Below, piece after piece: positions 43,064 through 52,618 of a stretch of DNA of 64,000 nt (positions are counted from its first letter, which is position 1; every line of letters starts with the position of its first letter). The translations under genes were made by a program, and so were the position numbers. The stretch spans positions 186,001 through 250,000 of the forward strand of contig JASNZV010000006.1 in NCBI GenBank assembly GCA_048499455.1, read 5' to 3'. Under the pieces are notes generated by a model that saw only the letters and a list, made by a program, of their open reading frames with translations, did not search any database and was not told where the DNA came from. This DNA comes from CFX5 sp023384495. GTDB lineage: Bacteria > Chloroflexota > Anaerolineae > Caldilineales > Caldilineaceae.

Positions 43064-43159
43064 CGATTTTGGATTTGTGGCCTACAGTGTGGCCGGCGTG
43101 TGGAAGCGCAAGGGAATCCATCACTGCCCCTCGACGAAATGCTCGCAAATCCAAAATCG
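43064..43159. repeat. 14-bp perfect inverted repeat of GATTTTG type
   Basis: CGATTTTGGATTTG (43064-43077) and CAAATCCAAAATCG (43146-43159) enclose 68 bp. The arms are built from the heptamer GATTTTG, which places it in the same general class as the GGAGATT heptamer arrays. It occupies most of the 137-bp gap between glyA and the MFS gene. Confidence 0.6.
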
Positions 43160-43167
43160 TAGGCTGT

Positions 43168-44523
43168 TTACGCGGGGACGGGGAATTGGCGCACCAACTC
43201 GTACACCGCCTGTTTGGTCTCTTCTTGCAGCGCGCGATTGTGCGGGTCATGCGCGATGGCCGCAACCCAGCGCCCGATCTGGGCGAATTCGGCCCCACCC
43301 ATGCCGCGCGTGGTCGCCGCCGGCGTACCCAGACGAACGCCGCTGGTTACGAGCGCCGATTTGGGGTCATAGGGAATCAGATTTTTGTTGCAATGGAGGG
43401 CGGCCTTGTCGAGCGCCTGCTCCACCACTTTGCCGGTGATCTCATTGCCCTGTGCATCGCGGCCCAGCGCACCCACATCCACCAATATGAGGTGGTTGTC
43501 GGTGCCGCCGCTGATGAGGCGCAACCCCTCGCTCTGAAGCGCGCGCGCCAGCACTTGGGCATTGTCCAGCACCTGCTGCTGATAGCGCTTGAAATCGGGG
43601 CGCAACGCCTCGCCCAGCCCCACAGCTTTGCCCGCAATCATGTGCATGAGCGGGCCTCCCTGTGTGCCCGGCATGACCGCCCGGTCGATCTCTTTGGCGT
43701 ATTCGGCGCGGCAGAGGATCATGCCGCCGCGCGCGGCGCGCAATGTCTTGTGGGTGGTTGTGGTGACGATGTCGCAATAAGGCACGGGGTTGGGATGCAG
43801 CCCCACCGCCACCATGCCGGCCACATGGGCCATATCCATCATGAGTTTGGCGCCGGCCTCATCGGCGATCTCGCGCAGACGCTCAAAGTCCCACCACCGG
43901 GGATAGGCGCTGGCGCCGGCCACAATGAGCTTGGGTCGATGCGCCAACGCCAGGCTGCGAATCTCGTCGTAGTCTAGCCGTTCGGTCTCCCGGTCAACGC
44001 CGTAGTGAGCAAAGTTGTAGAGCTTGCCCGAGCTGTTGAGTTTGAAACCGTGGGTCAGGTGACCGCCGTGGTCGAGCTTGAAGGCGAGCACCGGGTCACC
44101 AGGGTTGAGCAGCGCATGGTAAACCGCCTCGTTGGCCTGTGCGCCGGCGTGGGGCTGCACGTTGACATGCTCGGCGCCAAAGAGTTGCTTGGCGCGCGCA
44201 ATGGCAATATCCTCGACGACATCGATAAATTCGCAGCCGCCGTAATAGCGCTTGCCCGAATAGCCTTCTGCATACTTGTTGGTCAGCACGCTTCCCATAG
44301 CGGCCAACACGGCGGCGGACACATAATTTTCGCTCGCGATCAGCTCCACACCGTCGAACTGGCGGCGGCGCTCTAGATCAATCGCATCGTAGATTTCAGG
44401 GTCGGTCTCAGCCAGGATCTCACGGGGATCGGGGGTCTCGGCCCAGGTGGCGAAGCCATCCGCCGCCACCTCTGTCCCGTCACCCGCGCCATTTTTTGTT
44501 GGATTTATTGGGTGCGTCATCAT
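43168..44523 (-). CDS. glyA: serine hydroxymethyltransferase
   Basis: A 451-residue PLP enzyme that interconverts serine and glycine with tetrahydrofolate. It has ELIASENYVSAAVLAAMGSVLTNKYAEGYSGKRYYGGCE, NVQPHAGAQANEAVYHALL, KLMMDMAHVAGMVA and the PLP-lysine motif VTTTTHKTLRAARGGMI, all intact. About 20 extra residues (NPTKNGAGDGTEVAADG) precede the usual N terminus. The start at 44523 was chosen over an upstream ATG at 44631. No glycine or THF riboswitch is recognised upstream. Confidence 0.97.
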   Translation of the reverse strand: MMTHPINPTKNGAGDGTEVAADGFATWAETPDPREILAETDPEIYDAIDLERRRQFDGVELIASENYVSAAVLAAMGSVLTNKYAEGYSGKRYYGGCEFIDVVEDIAIARAKQLFGAEHVNVQPHAGAQANEAVYHALLNPGDPVLAFKLDHGGHLTHGFKLNSSGKLYNFAHYGVDRETERLDYDEIRSLALAHRPKLIVAGASAYPRWWDFERLREIADEAGAKLMMDMAHVAGMVAVGLHPNPVPYCDIVTTTTHKTLRAARGGMILCRAEYAKEIDRAVMPGTQGGPLMHMIAGKAVGLGEALRPDFKRYQQQVLDNAQVLARALQSEGLRLISGGTDNHLILVDVGALGRDAQGNEITGKVVEQALDKAALHCNKNLIPYDPKSALVTSGVRLGTPAATTRGMGGAEFAQIGRWVAAIAHDPHNRALQEETKQAVYELVRQFPVPA

Positions 44524-44688
44524 GGGATTCTGTCTACCTTCTCTGCTGGTGACGAACCAGACGGGGCCGGCGTCGTGCTCGTCATATTCACGGATCAACT
44601 GGTTGGTCAACGAACGGACGGAACATATCACGGTTTGACTATTTCGTCAATTCATCGGGTCTTGGGCTGCACACTGCGCGGCGCTGGC

Positions 44689-45225
44689 TCAGCGCGTCGC
44701 CAAATCGCGCGCAATCAGCGCGGGCAGAATGGTAGGGCCGTAGCGGCGCACCAGTCGCCCGTGGTGCAAACCGTAGACGCCGCTGCGGATGTCTTCGTCG
44801 CTCCAGTGGAAGCGATAGCGGAGGTAGCCCAAGAACTCCCAGAAATAGAGCAGCAGGTAGCCGAGCGCCGGCGGCGTCCAAAAACCCACAAAGAGAAAGG
44901 CCGTATAGTGGCGAACAGGGTTGGCGTCTCCCTTTTCCAGGATCGCGGGGTTGAAGCCGCGCTTGTCAAAACGGATGGGCGGCGCGCCCTCCAGTTGTTT
45001 GAGAAAACGGTATGGGTTATAAATATCTTGCAAGCGAATGTACGCATAGTCTTCACCAATGCGCAGCATAAAGCGGACGGTTCCCCACCAGCCCGGGGCT
45101 GTCTGCGTGATCTGGCGGCTGACCGCGGCAATAAACTGGTCGACCCCACTGGCGCCGGGCGATGAACGGTCAAAATTGGGGTCCTGATGGGGATCGATAT
45201 GAGAATGCGCAATATGACTCATCAT
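44689..45225 (-). CDS. conserved protein of unknown function
   Basis: No family is recognised. The 178 residues have a polar N terminus (HSHIDPHQDPNFDRSS), then a mixed region (GWWGTVRFMLRIGEDYAYIRLQDI, NPYRFLKQLEGAPPIRFDKRGFNPAILEKGD). A hydrophobic Trp/Tyr-rich stretch (FLFVGFWTPPALGYLLLYFWEFLGYL) could be a TM or amphipathic helix. RFHWSDEDIRSGVYGLHHGRL follows near the C terminus. Codon use is like its neighbours. Its 5' end overlaps the start of the divergent HAD gene by about 12 bp if both starts are right. Confidence 0.65.
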   Translation of the reverse strand: MMSHIAHSHIDPHQDPNFDRSSPGASGVDQFIAAVSRQITQTAPGWWGTVRFMLRIGEDYAYIRLQDIYNPYRFLKQLEGAPPIRFDKRGFNPAILEKGDANPVRHYTAFLFVGFWTPPALGYLLLYFWEFLGYLRYRFHWSDEDIRSGVYGLHHGRLVRRYGPTILPALIARDLATR

Positions 45226-45750
45226 CTACTCGCGATCTGTTTGGACTGTGGCGACACCCTGGTTGACGAAGGCACTGAGATCAAAGATACATTCGAGGTG
45301 GTGCAGCGCGCCGATCTGATCCCAGGGGCGGCGGAAATGGTGCGCGGCCTCAAGCAGCGTGGCTATCCGCTGGCGCTGGTGGCCGATGGGCCTGTGGGCA
45401 CGTTCCGCAACGTGTTGCCCCACTACAACCTGTGGCATTTCTTCGATGCCTACGCCATTTCGGGCGAAGTGGGGGTGGATAAGCCCGACGCCCGCATGTT
45501 TCACCATGCACTGCAACAGTTGCAGATCGACCGCGCCAACTATGGTCGGGTGCTGATGGTGGGCAACAACCTGGCCCGTGACATTCGCGGCGCCAATGCG
45601 TTGGGGCTGATCAGCGTCTGGCTGGATTGGGCGCCACGCCGGCCCAAAGTCCCCGCCGACGCCACTGAGTTTCCTGCCTACACCATCAAGCAGCCGTTGG
45701 AATTGCTGACCCTCGTTGATGAATTGGAGGGACGCTTTGCGCACGACTGA
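45214..45750 (+). CDS. HAD-superfamily phosphatase
   Basis: A 178-residue HAD hydrolase. Motif I is LDCGDTLVDEG with the nucleophile Asp, motif II is ALVADGP, Lys occurs in GEVGVDKPDARMFHHAL, and motif IV is VLMVGNNLARDIRGANALGL. It dephosphorylates an unknown small metabolite. The start is ambiguous: ATGs at 45187, 45199 and 45214 are in frame; I took 45214, which leaves 6 residues before motif I. Its 3' end overlaps the next gene, a phosphodiesterase, suggesting a shared phosphate-ester pathway. Confidence 0.85.
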   Translation: MTHHLLAICLDCGDTLVDEGTEIKDTFEVVQRADLIPGAAEMVRGLKQRGYPLALVADGPVGTFRNVLPHYNLWHFFDAYAISGEVGVDKPDARMFHHALQQLQIDRANYGRVLMVGNNLARDIRGANALGLISVWLDWAPRRPKVPADATEFPAYTIKQPLELLTLVDELEGRFAHD

Positions 45751-46456
45751 GATTGTCTGCCACCGCGGCGCCAATGAATACGCGCCCGAGAACACCTACC
45801 CCGCCGCCCAACGTTGTATCGAGTGGGGCGTAGACTATCTGGAAATCGATGTCAATCGCAGCAGGGATGGCGTCTTCTATCTCTTTCACGGGCCGGGGCT
45901 GGAACGCACCACCAATGGGCAGGGCTTCTTCCCCGAACGGAGTGCAGCCGAGATCGACGAACTGGATGCAGGAAGTTGGTTTTCTCCTGCTTTTGCAGGG
46001 GAACGGGTTCCGCGCCTGCTGCCTTTTCTGGAGTGGGTGGCCGGTCGAACCAAGCTCTTCCTCGACATCAAGGCCGGTTCGCCCGCTGAGATCATCGACA
46101 TCATCCGCCACGCCGGGCTGGAGGAACGCTGCTTTGTGTGGAGCGGCAGCGATGAATGGGCGCTGGAGTTCCGGCGCCTGGCGCCCGACCTACAACTCAA
46201 GGTCAATGTGCGCGACCTGGCTGGGGTCATCGAAGCTCACGAACGCTTCGGCGCCAATATTGTCGAGGTGGGGCTGGAGCATCTCAGCCACCCCCTGCTG
46301 GACGCCTGTCGCCGGCGTGGGCTCAAGACGATGGTGCTACTCCCTGGTAAGGACGCCAATGCCTATCGCCAAGCGTTGACCTACGATGTCCAAATGGTCA
46401 ATCTCGACCACGCTGACCTCTTCTTGCAGATGCTGGAGGAGAAGCTGACCCGGTGA
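45737..46456 (+). CDS. glycerophosphodiester phosphodiesterase family protein
   Basis: A 239-residue TIM-barrel GDPD. It begins with the catalytic EIVCHRGANEYAPENTYPAAQRCIEWGVDYLEIDVNRSRDG (His, Arg, Glu ligands) and has YLFHGPGLERTTNG and FLDIKAGSPAEII. It should hydrolyse glycerophosphodiesters to glycerol-3-phosphate and an alcohol in the cytosol, since no signal peptide is seen. I chose a TTG start at 45737, because GGAGG lies 7 nt upstream and the family N terminus follows at once; ATG 45716 lies deep in the HAD gene. It overlaps the HAD gene by 14 bp. Confidence 0.9.
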   Translation: MRTTEIVCHRGANEYAPENTYPAAQRCIEWGVDYLEIDVNRSRDGVFYLFHGPGLERTTNGQGFFPERSAAEIDELDAGSWFSPAFAGERVPRLLPFLEWVAGRTKLFLDIKAGSPAEIIDIIRHAGLEERCFVWSGSDEWALEFRRLAPDLQLKVNVRDLAGVIEAHERFGANIVEVGLEHLSHPLLDACRRRGLKTMVLLPGKDANAYRQALTYDVQMVNLDHADLFLQMLEEKLTR

Positions 46457-46479
46457 CTGGCGCATTCACCCGATCCTGC

Positions 46480-47604
46480 TTACCCGCCTCGCTGGTAGCG
46501 ACGCACATTCTCGACATGCTCTTCCCACGTGCGGGCAAAGACATGGGCGCCGCTGCCATCGGGGGTGGCGACAAAATAGAGATAGTCATGCGTCTCAGGG
46601 TGCAGCACGGCCTGGATGCTGCTCAACCCGGGATTGGCGATTGGACCGGGCGGTAGGCCAGGGTAGAGATAGGTGTTGTACGGGCTGTCCACACCGCTGT
46701 ATTCTTCCAAAAAGACGGGCGTCTTCCACCATTGCCTGGTGGCCGGCTGGTATCCCATTGCATATTGTACGGTGGGGTCGGCTTCAAGTTTCATGCCAAT
46801 CGCCAGCCGATTGAGATAGACGCCGGCAATCGCGGGCCGCTCGGCGGCCACCACCGCCTCACGCTCGACCACGCTTGCCAACGTCAACACTTCGTAGAGG
46901 CTGAGGTTGGTGGCGCCGGCGGCAACCGCGGCCTCGTACTCGGGCAACACACGCGCCGCAAACGCATCCAATTGGCGCTGAAGCACATCGGCTGCCGTGG
47001 GCTGTTCCGCCGGAAGCTGATAGGTGGCGGGGAAGAGATAGCCTTCAAGGCTGACGCCGGCGGGCCGCACCTGCAAAAAGCCATAGGCGGACGGGTCTAG
47101 CCCGCTGAGGTCGCTGATCAACACCTGGCGACGATAGGCATCGCCGGCAGTGGGATTATCGGCAAAGACGCCGGCCTCGATCAGATATTCGGCAATCTGT
47201 TCAACTCGCCACCCTTCGGGCATGGTCACTGTGATCGCCTCGGCGCGGGCGCGTTGCAACAGGTCGACGATCTCGATCATGGTCATCGAAGGGGAGAGCA
47301 CAAACGAGCCGGCGTTGATCCGCGCGTCCAGCCCGTTGACGCGCACATAGGCCTCAAAAAGCAGATCATCACCGATCAGCCCGGCCTCTACCAACTGTTG
47401 GCCAACCAGCCGCGCCGGCGTACCCGGCTCGATGACAAAGCGCACCGGCCGCTCATCCACGCTATACGGTCGCGTGAGTTGGGATTGGTTGGCCGTCAAA
47501 TAGGCGCTGAGCGCGGGCCGCCCGCCGAGACGACAGGCGGTGAGGGTGAGAAGCGCCGTGAGTACGGCGACAGCCAGCAAAAGCGATGTTCGATTACGCA
47601 CCAT
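46480..47604 (-). CDS. mltG: endolytic murein transglycosylase MltG
   Basis: A 374-residue MltG (YceG-like) that cleaves nascent peptidoglycan strands at the membrane. The N terminus is a hydrophobic segment with a possible lipobox LTAC. A LysM-like region (FVIEPGTPARLVGQQLVEAGLI) precedes the catalytic YceG domain, with LEGYLFPATYQLP, LTLASVVEREA (catalytic Glu), IAGVYLNRLAIGMKLEADPTVQYAMG and the C-terminal PYNTYLYPGLPPGPIANPGLSSIQAVLHP. All are family hallmarks. It lies 61 bp downstream of the epimerase gene on the same strand. Confidence 0.95.
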   Translation of the reverse strand: MVRNRTSLLLAVAVLTALLTLTACRLGGRPALSAYLTANQSQLTRPYSVDERPVRFVIEPGTPARLVGQQLVEAGLIGDDLLFEAYVRVNGLDARINAGSFVLSPSMTMIEIVDLLQRARAEAITVTMPEGWRVEQIAEYLIEAGVFADNPTAGDAYRRQVLISDLSGLDPSAYGFLQVRPAGVSLEGYLFPATYQLPAEQPTAADVLQRQLDAFAARVLPEYEAAVAAGATNLSLYEVLTLASVVEREAVVAAERPAIAGVYLNRLAIGMKLEADPTVQYAMGYQPATRQWWKTPVFLEEYSGVDSPYNTYLYPGLPPGPIANPGLSSIQAVLHPETHDYLYFVATPDGSGAHVFARTWEEHVENVRRYQRGG

Positions 47605-47665
47605 AGGGATTGACTTTCCTGGCGGGCGTGGGGGCATGACGCTACCCGCAACCAATCATCTGCCG

Positions 47666-48598
<933 letters not shown>

Positions 48599-48694
48599 GG
48601 GGGTATGGGTAGACCTTTCGATTTCAGTGGCTTCCTCTGCTAGACCCAGCAGCGACCAGTTGGCATCGCGCTGTTTGCCGCAGACCAGGCATCG

Positions 48695-49612
48695 TCAACG
48701 GATGAGATCGCCCCGGTCGGTAGGGTCGGCTTCTGCATCCACGCCTGCGGTGTAAAATAATGCATTGTCATGCGGGGCGGACGGGGCAAAGACGCTATTG
48801 TAGTTGCGGCAGGCCTCTATCAAGTGTGTCGCCGAGAAATGGCCCATTGTCCACCAATTGACGGCTGGCTCCCTTGGGACGAGGCGCGCCACCATCTCTG
48901 TCACAGTGAGGCCGGCAGCCTCTAGCCGGGCCACCTCGCGCGCCAGCCGCACGAGTTCGCCGATCTTTTCGTGCAGTTCGGGGCGAGGGGTGCGGCTGAC
49001 CCGCCCTGAGCCGGAAAAGACCCGCTCGGGGCGAAGGCTATCCAAGGTGCGCAGGCTACTGATCACGCCAAAGAGATCAGCCTCGGGCATCCAGCATTCA
49101 TCCCGCCCATAGAGAAATGCGTCGCTGCAGAAGACCCAGCGCTGTGTAGGCTCAAACAGGGTCACATGGTCGGGCGCATGCCCCGGCGTTTCGACCACAC
49201 GGAACGTATAGTTGGCCGTAGCGATCTGGTTGTCGGCGGCGTCGAGCGTGAGCACATCGGAGAAGGGCTGCGGCATCCCCCACAGCAAGCGACGATAAAG
49301 TTGGAGCTTCAGCCGGGACGGCTCTTCGATGTAGGGCAACGTGCGCATGGAGGCATAGATGCGCGCCTCGGGATATTGGCGGCGCAAGACCGGCAGGCCG
49401 CCAATCTGGTCTTCGTGGCCGTGCGTCACGACGATCTGCTCCACAGGCAACGAGCGCAACGCCCGCACCAACTGCGGCGCCGTACAACGGGGCCCAGCGT
49501 CGATCAAAAGCCCATCCACCCAATAGACTGATGTCCACCAGAGTGGTCGCCCAAACAGCGCGCGCGCCAGGCGAATTGCAAGCACAGGGCCATGTTGTTC
49601 GATGTGGATCAT
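48695..49612 (-). CDS. metallo-beta-lactamase-fold hydrolase with variant metal motif
   Basis: A 305-residue MBL-fold protein. Its metal motif reads THGHEDQIGG, so the second His of the HxHxDH signature is Gln. Other ligands are present: TPGHAPDHVTLFEP (His) and VFCSDAFLYG (Asp). The C-terminal 100 residues are helical and include a winged-helix-like part (ARLEAAGLTVTEMVARL, HFSATHLIEACR), as in LACTB2/glyoxalase II-like relatives. The substrate is unknown. The start at ATG 49612 has AAGGTGG upstream. It lies 39 bp downstream of the thioesterase gene. Confidence 0.85.
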   Translation of the reverse strand: MIHIEQHGPVLAIRLARALFGRPLWWTSVYWVDGLLIDAGPRCTAPQLVRALRSLPVEQIVVTHGHEDQIGGLPVLRRQYPEARIYASMRTLPYIEEPSRLKLQLYRRLLWGMPQPFSDVLTLDAADNQIATANYTFRVVETPGHAPDHVTLFEPTQRWVFCSDAFLYGRDECWMPEADLFGVISSLRTLDSLRPERVFSGSGRVSRTPRPELHEKIGELVRLAREVARLEAAGLTVTEMVARLVPREPAVNWWTMGHFSATHLIEACRNYNSVFAPSAPHDNALFYTAGVDAEADPTDRGDLIR

Positions 49613-49651
49613 GGTTGCCACCTTGGAACCAGGTCGTACTACACGATGCAG

Positions 49652-50137
49652 TCAATGGCTCGAGGCCGCCTCGTTGGGATGCCGAGTCAGGGCGGCTGCG
49701 CCGGCCCACAGTCGATCCGCAACCGTTTGCGGGATCTTTGTCATGCGTCCCTCTAAGTCTACACAAATATGCTCACTTACGCCAGTTGCGATCACGGCCT
49801 CATCGGCCACTCGGCGCAGCTCATAGCTAAATTTTACCTGGCGGCTGCGCAGTTCGGCCAGCCGCGTGTGGATGCGCACCGTGTCGCCAAAGCGGGCCGA
49901 CAGCCGGTAGGATGCGTGGATGCCGGTGACGGCAAAATGATGGCCGCCGGCGGCGATTTCGGTGTAGGGCATCCCCGCCGCCGCCATCCACGCGACGCGC
50001 CCCACCTCAAACCAGACGACATAGGCTGCATGGTGAACGACACCCATCAGATCGGTCTCGGCGAAACGGACATCCACCTCCACGGCGACCACGGCGTCGG
50101 CCAACTCGTCTGCACTAGTACTCACTTGAGCGTTCAT
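49652..50137 (-). CDS. acyl-CoA thioesterase (4HBT hot-dog fold)
   Basis: A 161-residue YbgC/4HBT-like thioesterase. It has VEVDVRFAETDLMGVVHHAAYVVWFEVGRVAWMAAAG with the conserved Asp-x-x-G-x-x-H-H-x-x-Y pattern, then HFAVTGIHASYRLSARFGDTVRI and VKFSYELRRVADEAVIATG. It hydrolyses an acyl- or aroyl-CoA. The ATG at 50137 overlaps the hepT stop by 4 bp (ATGA), so it is translationally coupled to the toxin-antitoxin pair, an unusual partner. A longer frame to 50176 lies inside hepT and is less likely. Confidence 0.92.
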   Translation of the reverse strand: MNAQVSTSADELADAVVAVEVDVRFAETDLMGVVHHAAYVVWFEVGRVAWMAAAGMPYTEIAAGGHHFAVTGIHASYRLSARFGDTVRIHTRLAELRSRQVKFSYELRRVADEAVIATGVSEHICVDLEGRMTKIPQTVADRLWAGAAALTRHPNEAASSH

Positions 50138-50592
50138 AGGTCCCGGCTTACCAGATGCGCATTTTCTTCCACCCACTGTTGCAATGCATCGCGGATATGG
50201 CGAATATCGTCCAAATGATGGGCAGCCAGTTGATAGAGTTCTTCTTCGGTCACTTCGTGATATAGATGGACAAGCCGATTGCGGTACCCGGCCATCATAT
50301 GCATGAGATCCGCTTCAGGTTTGGCCAGTACGCCATGTTTATGAAGTCTGGCCACGATCTCTTTATATTCCGTCACGCCGCTGGCAAAACCTTTGGCAAG
50401 AATATGACGTCCCATATCCATGAGCGCCTCCAACGAGCGTCGAATGTTCGATTCGGCAGCTGAGACGTTCCGGTCGTCGGCCAAAAACTGCGCCAGGCCA
50501 TCCAGCGGCAATGTCGCGGTCTTTTCAAGCAGGGAATCAACAAGTTCGAGCCGGTCTGCGATGACTCGCTGTGAAATGTATCGAGGGGTCAT
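50134..50592 (-). CDS. hepT: HepT-like HEPN ribonuclease toxin
   Basis: A 152-residue all-helical HEPN (DUF86) protein. The active-site motif RX4HXY is intact as RNRLVHLY. Family features include SAAESNIRRSLEALMDMGRHILAKG and KHGVLAKPEADLMHMMAGYRNRL. HepT cleaves RNA and is neutralised by MntA, which AMPylates it in studied systems. The start overlaps the mntA stop by ATGA. The pair belongs to the MntA-HepT (type VII) toxin-antitoxin class. Confidence 0.92.
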   Translation of the reverse strand: MTPRYISQRVIADRLELVDSLLEKTATLPLDGLAQFLADDRNVSAAESNIRRSLEALMDMGRHILAKGFASGVTEYKEIVARLHKHGVLAKPEADLMHMMAGYRNRLVHLYHEVTEEELYQLAAHHLDDIRHIRDALQQWVEENAHLVSRDL

Positions 50593-51026
50593 CGTCCACG
50601 CTCCAGGATCAACTCGATCCGTTCTTCTTCCAACGGGATCAAGTCCCCGGCCCGCCGCAATACGTAGAGATCATATTCATCGGCCAGATATTCGTCTTGT
50701 GCATAGAGGCGCTCACCACGGACCACGTTGGCCGCGAGGAACGGATCGGTAGTGTCCAAAACCGTCAGATCAACCCGCATGACTCCTAGGAAATCTTCAA
50801 GCGCCAAGGTCAGCGCCACCTTCTGTGTAATATCCCAGGTTACGCCAGGCAACGCCTTGACGCCCACGTCGATGTCAGATGGCCCTGCAGCCAGTGTTTC
50901 TTGAACGCCTTCCATCCAAGCCAGCGTTTCTTTGGCGCGGCTGCCAAACGTGTAGAGGATGGCGACGCCATGTTGCCTGGCGATCTGCGCCAATTCCTTC
51001 TGCCGTTGGTCAGCTGGGATGTTCAT
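50589..51026 (-). CDS. mntA: MntA-like nucleotidyltransferase antitoxin
   Basis: A 145-residue minimal nucleotidyltransferase. It has ILYTFGSRAKE and SDIDVGV (the DxD metal pair), with a third acidic residue in MRVDLTVLD. The spacing between GS and DxD is 21 residues rather than the usual 10 or so, so there is an insertion (TLAWMEGVQETLAAGP). In known systems MntA adds AMP to HepT to block it. The ATG at 51026 is chosen; an upstream ATG at 51080 adds 18 residues. It is the first gene of an ATGA-linked chain mntA-hepT-thioesterase. Confidence 0.9.
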   Translation of the reverse strand: MNIPADQRQKELAQIARQHGVAILYTFGSRAKETLAWMEGVQETLAAGPSDIDVGVKALPGVTWDITQKVALTLALEDFLGVMRVDLTVLDTTDPFLAANVVRGERLYAQDEYLADEYDLYVLRRAGDLIPLEEERIELILERGR

Positions 51027-51121
51027 GCCTCTTGTGTCCGTATCTACCTTGCCCGGTTCGAAGACGCAACATATCTTCATGTTGCGTCTGTTGTCAATCC
51101 TGTTGTTCGAATAACCGTAGT

Positions 51122-52549
51122 CTATATGTGTACAGCGTGTCCCTCCACCACATGCGCCGCCTCCATGATCACCTCGCTCAGCGTGGGGTGTGCATGAACA
51201 TTGCGCGCGATCTCCGCGGGGGTGATCTCCATAAACTGGGCCAGGTTGAGCTCGGGCAGCAACTCGGTCACCTCTGGCCCCACCAGGTGCGCGCCGAGAA
51301 TCTCGCCATATTGGGCGTCCACCACCAGCTTGACAAAACCATCCCGCTCGTTGATGGCCTGCGCCTTGCCGTTGGGCATGAATGGGAACTTGCCCACCTT
51401 GACCTCATAGCCGGCCTCTTTGGCCTGTGCTTCGGTCATGCCAAAGCTGGCCACTTGGGGTTTGCAATAGGTGCAGCGGGGCATAAATTGATAGCGTTCG
51501 GCAGGGATGGGCAACGTCTCTACGCCGGCAATCGTTTCGGCGGCGACCAATGCCTGGGCGCTGGCGACATGCGCCAGGGCCAGCTTGCCCGTGCAATCGC
51601 CGATTGCATAGATGTGTGGCGTATTGGTGCGCATGTTGGCGTCGATCACAACCGCGCCCCCTTTATCCAGTTGAACGCCCGCTTTATCGATCCCAATGTT
51701 TTCGGTGTTCGGTGTGACGCCAATCGCGATCAGCACTCGCTCGACCTCAATGGTTTCGGTTTTGTCGTTTTTCAGATGTTTGAGCGTAACCTTGACGCCT
51801 GCCTTGCCCACCTCAAAGTCCTCGGTGCGCGCGCCGGTGTGGAGGGTGAAGCCTTTCTTCTTGAACGCTTTGGCCACTTCGGCTGCACATTCGGGGTCTT
51901 CCAGCGGCAATACCTGATCAAGCATCTCGACCACCGTCACTTCCGCGCCATAGGCGCGATAGAAGTAGCCCAGCTCCATGCCGATGGGGCCGGCGCCCAC
52001 CACCAACAGCGATTGGGGTTTCTCGCGCAGACGGATGGCATGGCGATATTGCATGATGCGCTCGCCATCGGCCTCGACGTTGGGCAGGTCGCGGGCGCGG
52101 GCGCCGGTAGCGATGATGATATGGGCCCCGCTGACCGCGCGCGCCTCGGCCTTGGGGTTGATCTCGGCTGGCGTTACCTTGATCGTGTGGGGATCGGTGA
52201 ACTCACCCTGCCCTTCGATCACATCGATCTTGTTTTTGCGCATGAGGAAGCCAACCCCTTTGGTCTGGCGATTCACCACATCCAGGCTGCGTTTGACCGC
52301 ACTGCCAAAGTCCACTTGCAGATTTTCAAACGTGATGCCATAGTCAGCCGCAGCATGGATGGTTTCCAGCACCTCGGCATTCTTGAGCAGCACCTTCTTG
52401 GGGATACACCCCCAGTTTAGGCAAACGCCGCCCAGATTCTCGCGTTCGACAATTGCAGTCTTGAGCCCCAACTGTGCGGCGCGAATAGCGGCCACATAAC
52501 CGCCCGGCCCGCTTCCCAATACGATAACATCGTAATCGTAGCTGCTCAT
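51122..52549 (-). CDS. lpdA: dihydrolipoyl dehydrogenase (E3)
   Basis: A 475-residue flavoprotein disulfide reductase. The FAD motif is VIVLGSGPGGYVAAIRAAQLG and the redox disulfide is in GGVCLNWGCIPKK. The NAD motif is LLVVGAGPIGMELGYFYRAYG and the second FAD site is IYAIGDCTGKLALAHVA. The C-terminal interface has HAHPTLSEVIMEAAHV, where His and Glu complete the active site. It reoxidises lipoyl-lysine of 2-oxo-acid dehydrogenase complexes with NAD+. It lies 69 bp downstream of the E2 gene on the same strand; E1 genes are not in the window. Confidence 0.97.
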   Translation of the reverse strand: MSSYDYDVIVLGSGPGGYVAAIRAAQLGLKTAIVERENLGGVCLNWGCIPKKVLLKNAEVLETIHAAADYGITFENLQVDFGSAVKRSLDVVNRQTKGVGFLMRKNKIDVIEGQGEFTDPHTIKVTPAEINPKAEARAVSGAHIIIATGARARDLPNVEADGERIMQYRHAIRLREKPQSLLVVGAGPIGMELGYFYRAYGAEVTVVEMLDQVLPLEDPECAAEVAKAFKKKGFTLHTGARTEDFEVGKAGVKVTLKHLKNDKTETIEVERVLIAIGVTPNTENIGIDKAGVQLDKGGAVVIDANMRTNTPHIYAIGDCTGKLALAHVASAQALVAAETIAGVETLPIPAERYQFMPRCTYCKPQVASFGMTEAQAKEAGYEVKVGKFPFMPNGKAQAINERDGFVKLVVDAQYGEILGAHLVGPEVTELLPELNLAQFMEITPAEIARNVHAHPTLSEVIMEAAHVVEGHAVHI

Positions 52550-52618
52550 GCTCTCTCCTCAATGCTCGGTCAATCGTGCTCAGTCCGTTGTGAGCAATCA
52601 GTGGTCGGTGGGTAATGT

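Noticed and set aside
44524..44640. A glycine or THF riboswitch before glyA
   Set aside because: No conserved core of either class is seen, and the leader is short and not strongly structured.
44512..45165. A 217-codon plus-strand frame between glyA and the HAD gene
   Set aside because: It is antisense to the glyA start and the 178-aa unknown gene, which has better protein-like composition.
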